A stretch of DNA of 64,000 nt. It comes from Thermomicrobiales bacterium. GTDB taxonomy: Bacteria > Chloroflexota > Chloroflexia > Thermomicrobiales > UBA6265. The position numbers were made by a program, and so were the translations under genes. Numbering within the stretch: position 1 is the stretch's first letter; the number at the start of each line of letters is the position of its first letter. The notes beneath the pieces were generated by a model. It searched no databases and was not told where the DNA came from. It saw only the letters and a list, made by a program, of their open reading frames with translations. The stretch is taken from positions 1 to 64,000 of the forward strand of contig JAGQGU010000005.1 of assembly GCA_020432165.1 (NCBI GenBank). Direction: 5' to 3'. Shown one piece after another: positions 63,050 through 64,000 of the stretch.

Positions 63050-63624
63050 CGTATATCTCCATTGCGAGCGATCCAGGCAGAGCGGAAGGCATTGCGCGCC
63101 CGCGCGAGGAGTGAATCGGCGGCGGAACGGGAGAGGAAGAGCGCGACGGCGATTTCATCGATCTCGCAGCCGTCGAAGTAGCGCAACACAATCGCCGCGC
63201 GATGACGGGGATTCATTTCCGCCAATACCGCTATCACTTCATCACGGATCGGTAACGACTCCAGATCGAGATCGGGCAAGCCAGGCTGTTCGCCGATATC
63301 GTCATCCGCCACCTGGAAACCCAGGGCATTGCGTTCGCGATCTTGTCGGCGGTAGTAATCAATTAGCTTGTTCCGCGCGATGGCGAAGAGCCAGCGGATC
63401 AGATCGTCACCACCAACCGGGGTGCTGGCGGAGCGGACAGCGGAAAGCATTGTCTCCTGTGTCAGGTCCTCCGCGACACTGAAACTACCGACACGGGGAT
63501 AGAAGTAGCCATAGATGCGCGGAATCGCATCGGCCAGTGCAGCAGGCGAGACGGTATTTGATTGCTGCGGTTTTGCCACTGACTCGTCGGCGGTCATGCT
63601 CATCCCGGGTAAAGCGATATCCAT
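63046..63624 (-). CDS. ECF-type RNA polymerase sigma factor
   Basis: 192 aa. Region 2 (IYGYFYPRVGSFSVAEDLTQETML, then DDLIRWLFAIARNKLIDYYRR) and region 4 (RHRAAIVLRYFDGCEIDEIAVAL, SRSAADSLLARARNAFR) are separated by a short linker. GAGGAG precedes the ATG at 63624. It is coupled to the membrane protein encoded next and probably held inactive by it. Confidence 0.94.
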   Translation of the reverse strand: MDIALPGMSMTADESVAKPQQSNTVSPAALADAIPRIYGYFYPRVGSFSVAEDLTQETMLSAVRSASTPVGGDDLIRWLFAIARNKLIDYYRRQDRERNALGFQVADDDIGEQPGLPDLDLESLPIRDEVIAVLAEMNPRHRAAIVLRYFDGCEIDEIAVALFLSRSAADSLLARARNAFRSAWIARNGDIR

Positions 63625-63700
63625 CGGCGTTCTCCTCAGTATGAAGAACGCGCAGGTGGTGGGTTTCTGTCGGTTGGGAGTGAATCGACGCGAGGCAATC

Positions 63701-63806
63701 CACGTAGGGGCCGATCCCGTAGGGTATCGGCCCGGTGAGACACATATCGGCGTGGCCGCCGATGCGGGTGGATACCTTCGCTACGCTCAGGATCCACCCC
63801 TACGTG
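63701..63806. repeat. MITE-like element with 10-bp terminal inverted repeats
   Basis: CACGTAGGGG (63701-63710) is exactly inverted at 63797-63806. Inside are palindromes such as GGCCGATCCCGTAGGGTATCGGCC. It lies between the ECF sigma gene and the ABC-F gene and shares the GTAGGGG/CCCCTAC ends of other repeats in the window. Confidence 0.6.
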
Positions 63807-63813
63807 AGAAAGG

Positions 63814-64000
63814 TTACCGGCGTTTCCTCACAGGTTCAGGCGCGGCAGCGGGATGGCGGAAGCCGAGGGTAAGCGGTGTGCCCTTCTCCGGATTGGCGAT
63901 GGCATAGGTGTACCCACCCGGGTATTCGCGGACCACGCCATCCTCAATGGCCAAAATGCGGTTGCAGACGCGGTCCATGAAGTAGCGATCATGCGAAATC
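63814..64000 (-). CDS. ABC-F family ATPase, C-terminal end (partial)
   Basis: The gene enters from beyond the right edge. The visible 61 codons read ISHDRYFMDRVCNRILAIED and end in HPAAAPEPVRKRR. SHDRYFMDRV is the switch motif of the second ATPase domain of ABC-F proteins (EttA/Uup type), which act on ribosomes. The rest, including the first domain, is outside the window. Confidence 0.85.
   Translation of the reverse strand, partial: ISHDRYFMDRVCNRILAIEDGVVREYPGGYTYAIANPEKGTPLTLGFRHPAAAPEPVRKRR

Overview
This window is 64 kb of moderately GC-rich bacterial chromosome with about 65 protein genes, many in short operons. I see no rRNA, tRNA, CRISPR array, prophage or transposase. The gene set suggests a Chloroflexota bacterium, possibly of the Thermomicrobia. 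The clues are an hrcA-grpE-dnaK heat-shock operon with a CIRCE operator, MurJ and Lgt beside a WecB/TagA glycosyltransferase, threonine/proline/alanine/glutamate-rich linkers in secreted proteins, several ECF sigma factors and a MoaD-MoaE fusion. The phylum is inferred from gene content and style; there is no marker RNA.

Layout. 1-5.5 kb: an ECF sigma factor fused to a degenerate F1-ATPase beta-subunit-like domain, then hrcA-grpE-dnaK (minus strand). 5.6-13.4 kb: a sugar-phosphate isomerase whose 3' end runs into a repeat, a methyltransferase-like gene, a class II aldolase, a five-domain cupredoxin lipoprotein behind a Crp-like palindrome, a polysaccharide deacetylase and a SufT-like protein. 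13.4-20.1 kb: a TauE/SafE permease that appears to start at AUA, a LarC-tail-like protein, and an envelope operon (DUF2207, WecB/TagA, zinc-finger membrane protein, MurJ). 20.2-22.4 kb: a Fur-family regulator and a zinc/manganese ABC importer. 22.4-25.8 kb: an L,D-transpeptidase with an operator-like palindrome, then greA (with a leader hairpin) and lysS. 25.9-38.7 kb: mostly metabolic and membrane genes (small membrane protein, MOSC, Gfo/Idh, acsA, FAD oxidoreductase, C39 protease, histone-deacetylase-like enzyme, Ldh-type dehydrogenase, mgtE behind a structured leader). 38.7-45.2 kb: an ABC-2 exporter behind an attenuator-like leader, DUF1801, a deazaflavin-type protein, an MglA-like GTPase, purM and hflX (second AUA-start candidate). 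45.3-51.1 kb: relA, sugar kinase, lgt and a secreted protein. 51.2-55.6 kb: two membrane proteins resembling heme-copper oxidase subunit I, a universal stress protein, an unknown gene and a two-domain multicopper oxidase. 55.8-64 kb: moeA, an ABC pair, an S9 peptidase, the MoaD-MoaE fusion, an ECF sigma/anti-sigma-like pair and the end of an ABC-F gene.

Shared themes are envelope building, redox and copper proteins, molybdenum-cofactor synthesis and stress control (HrcA, RelA, ECF sigma factors). The most unusual object is the sigma/F1-beta fusion at 68-1549. It keeps the beta-barrel, the nucleotide-binding entry and the C-terminal signature of AtpD but has lost key catalytic residues, which suggests a nucleotide-sensing or protein-binding module attached to a transcription initiation factor. 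Other strong leads are two genes with a ribosome-binding site six bases before an AUA codon, the attenuator before the ABC-2 operon, and the structured leader between 35.38 and 35.60 kb.
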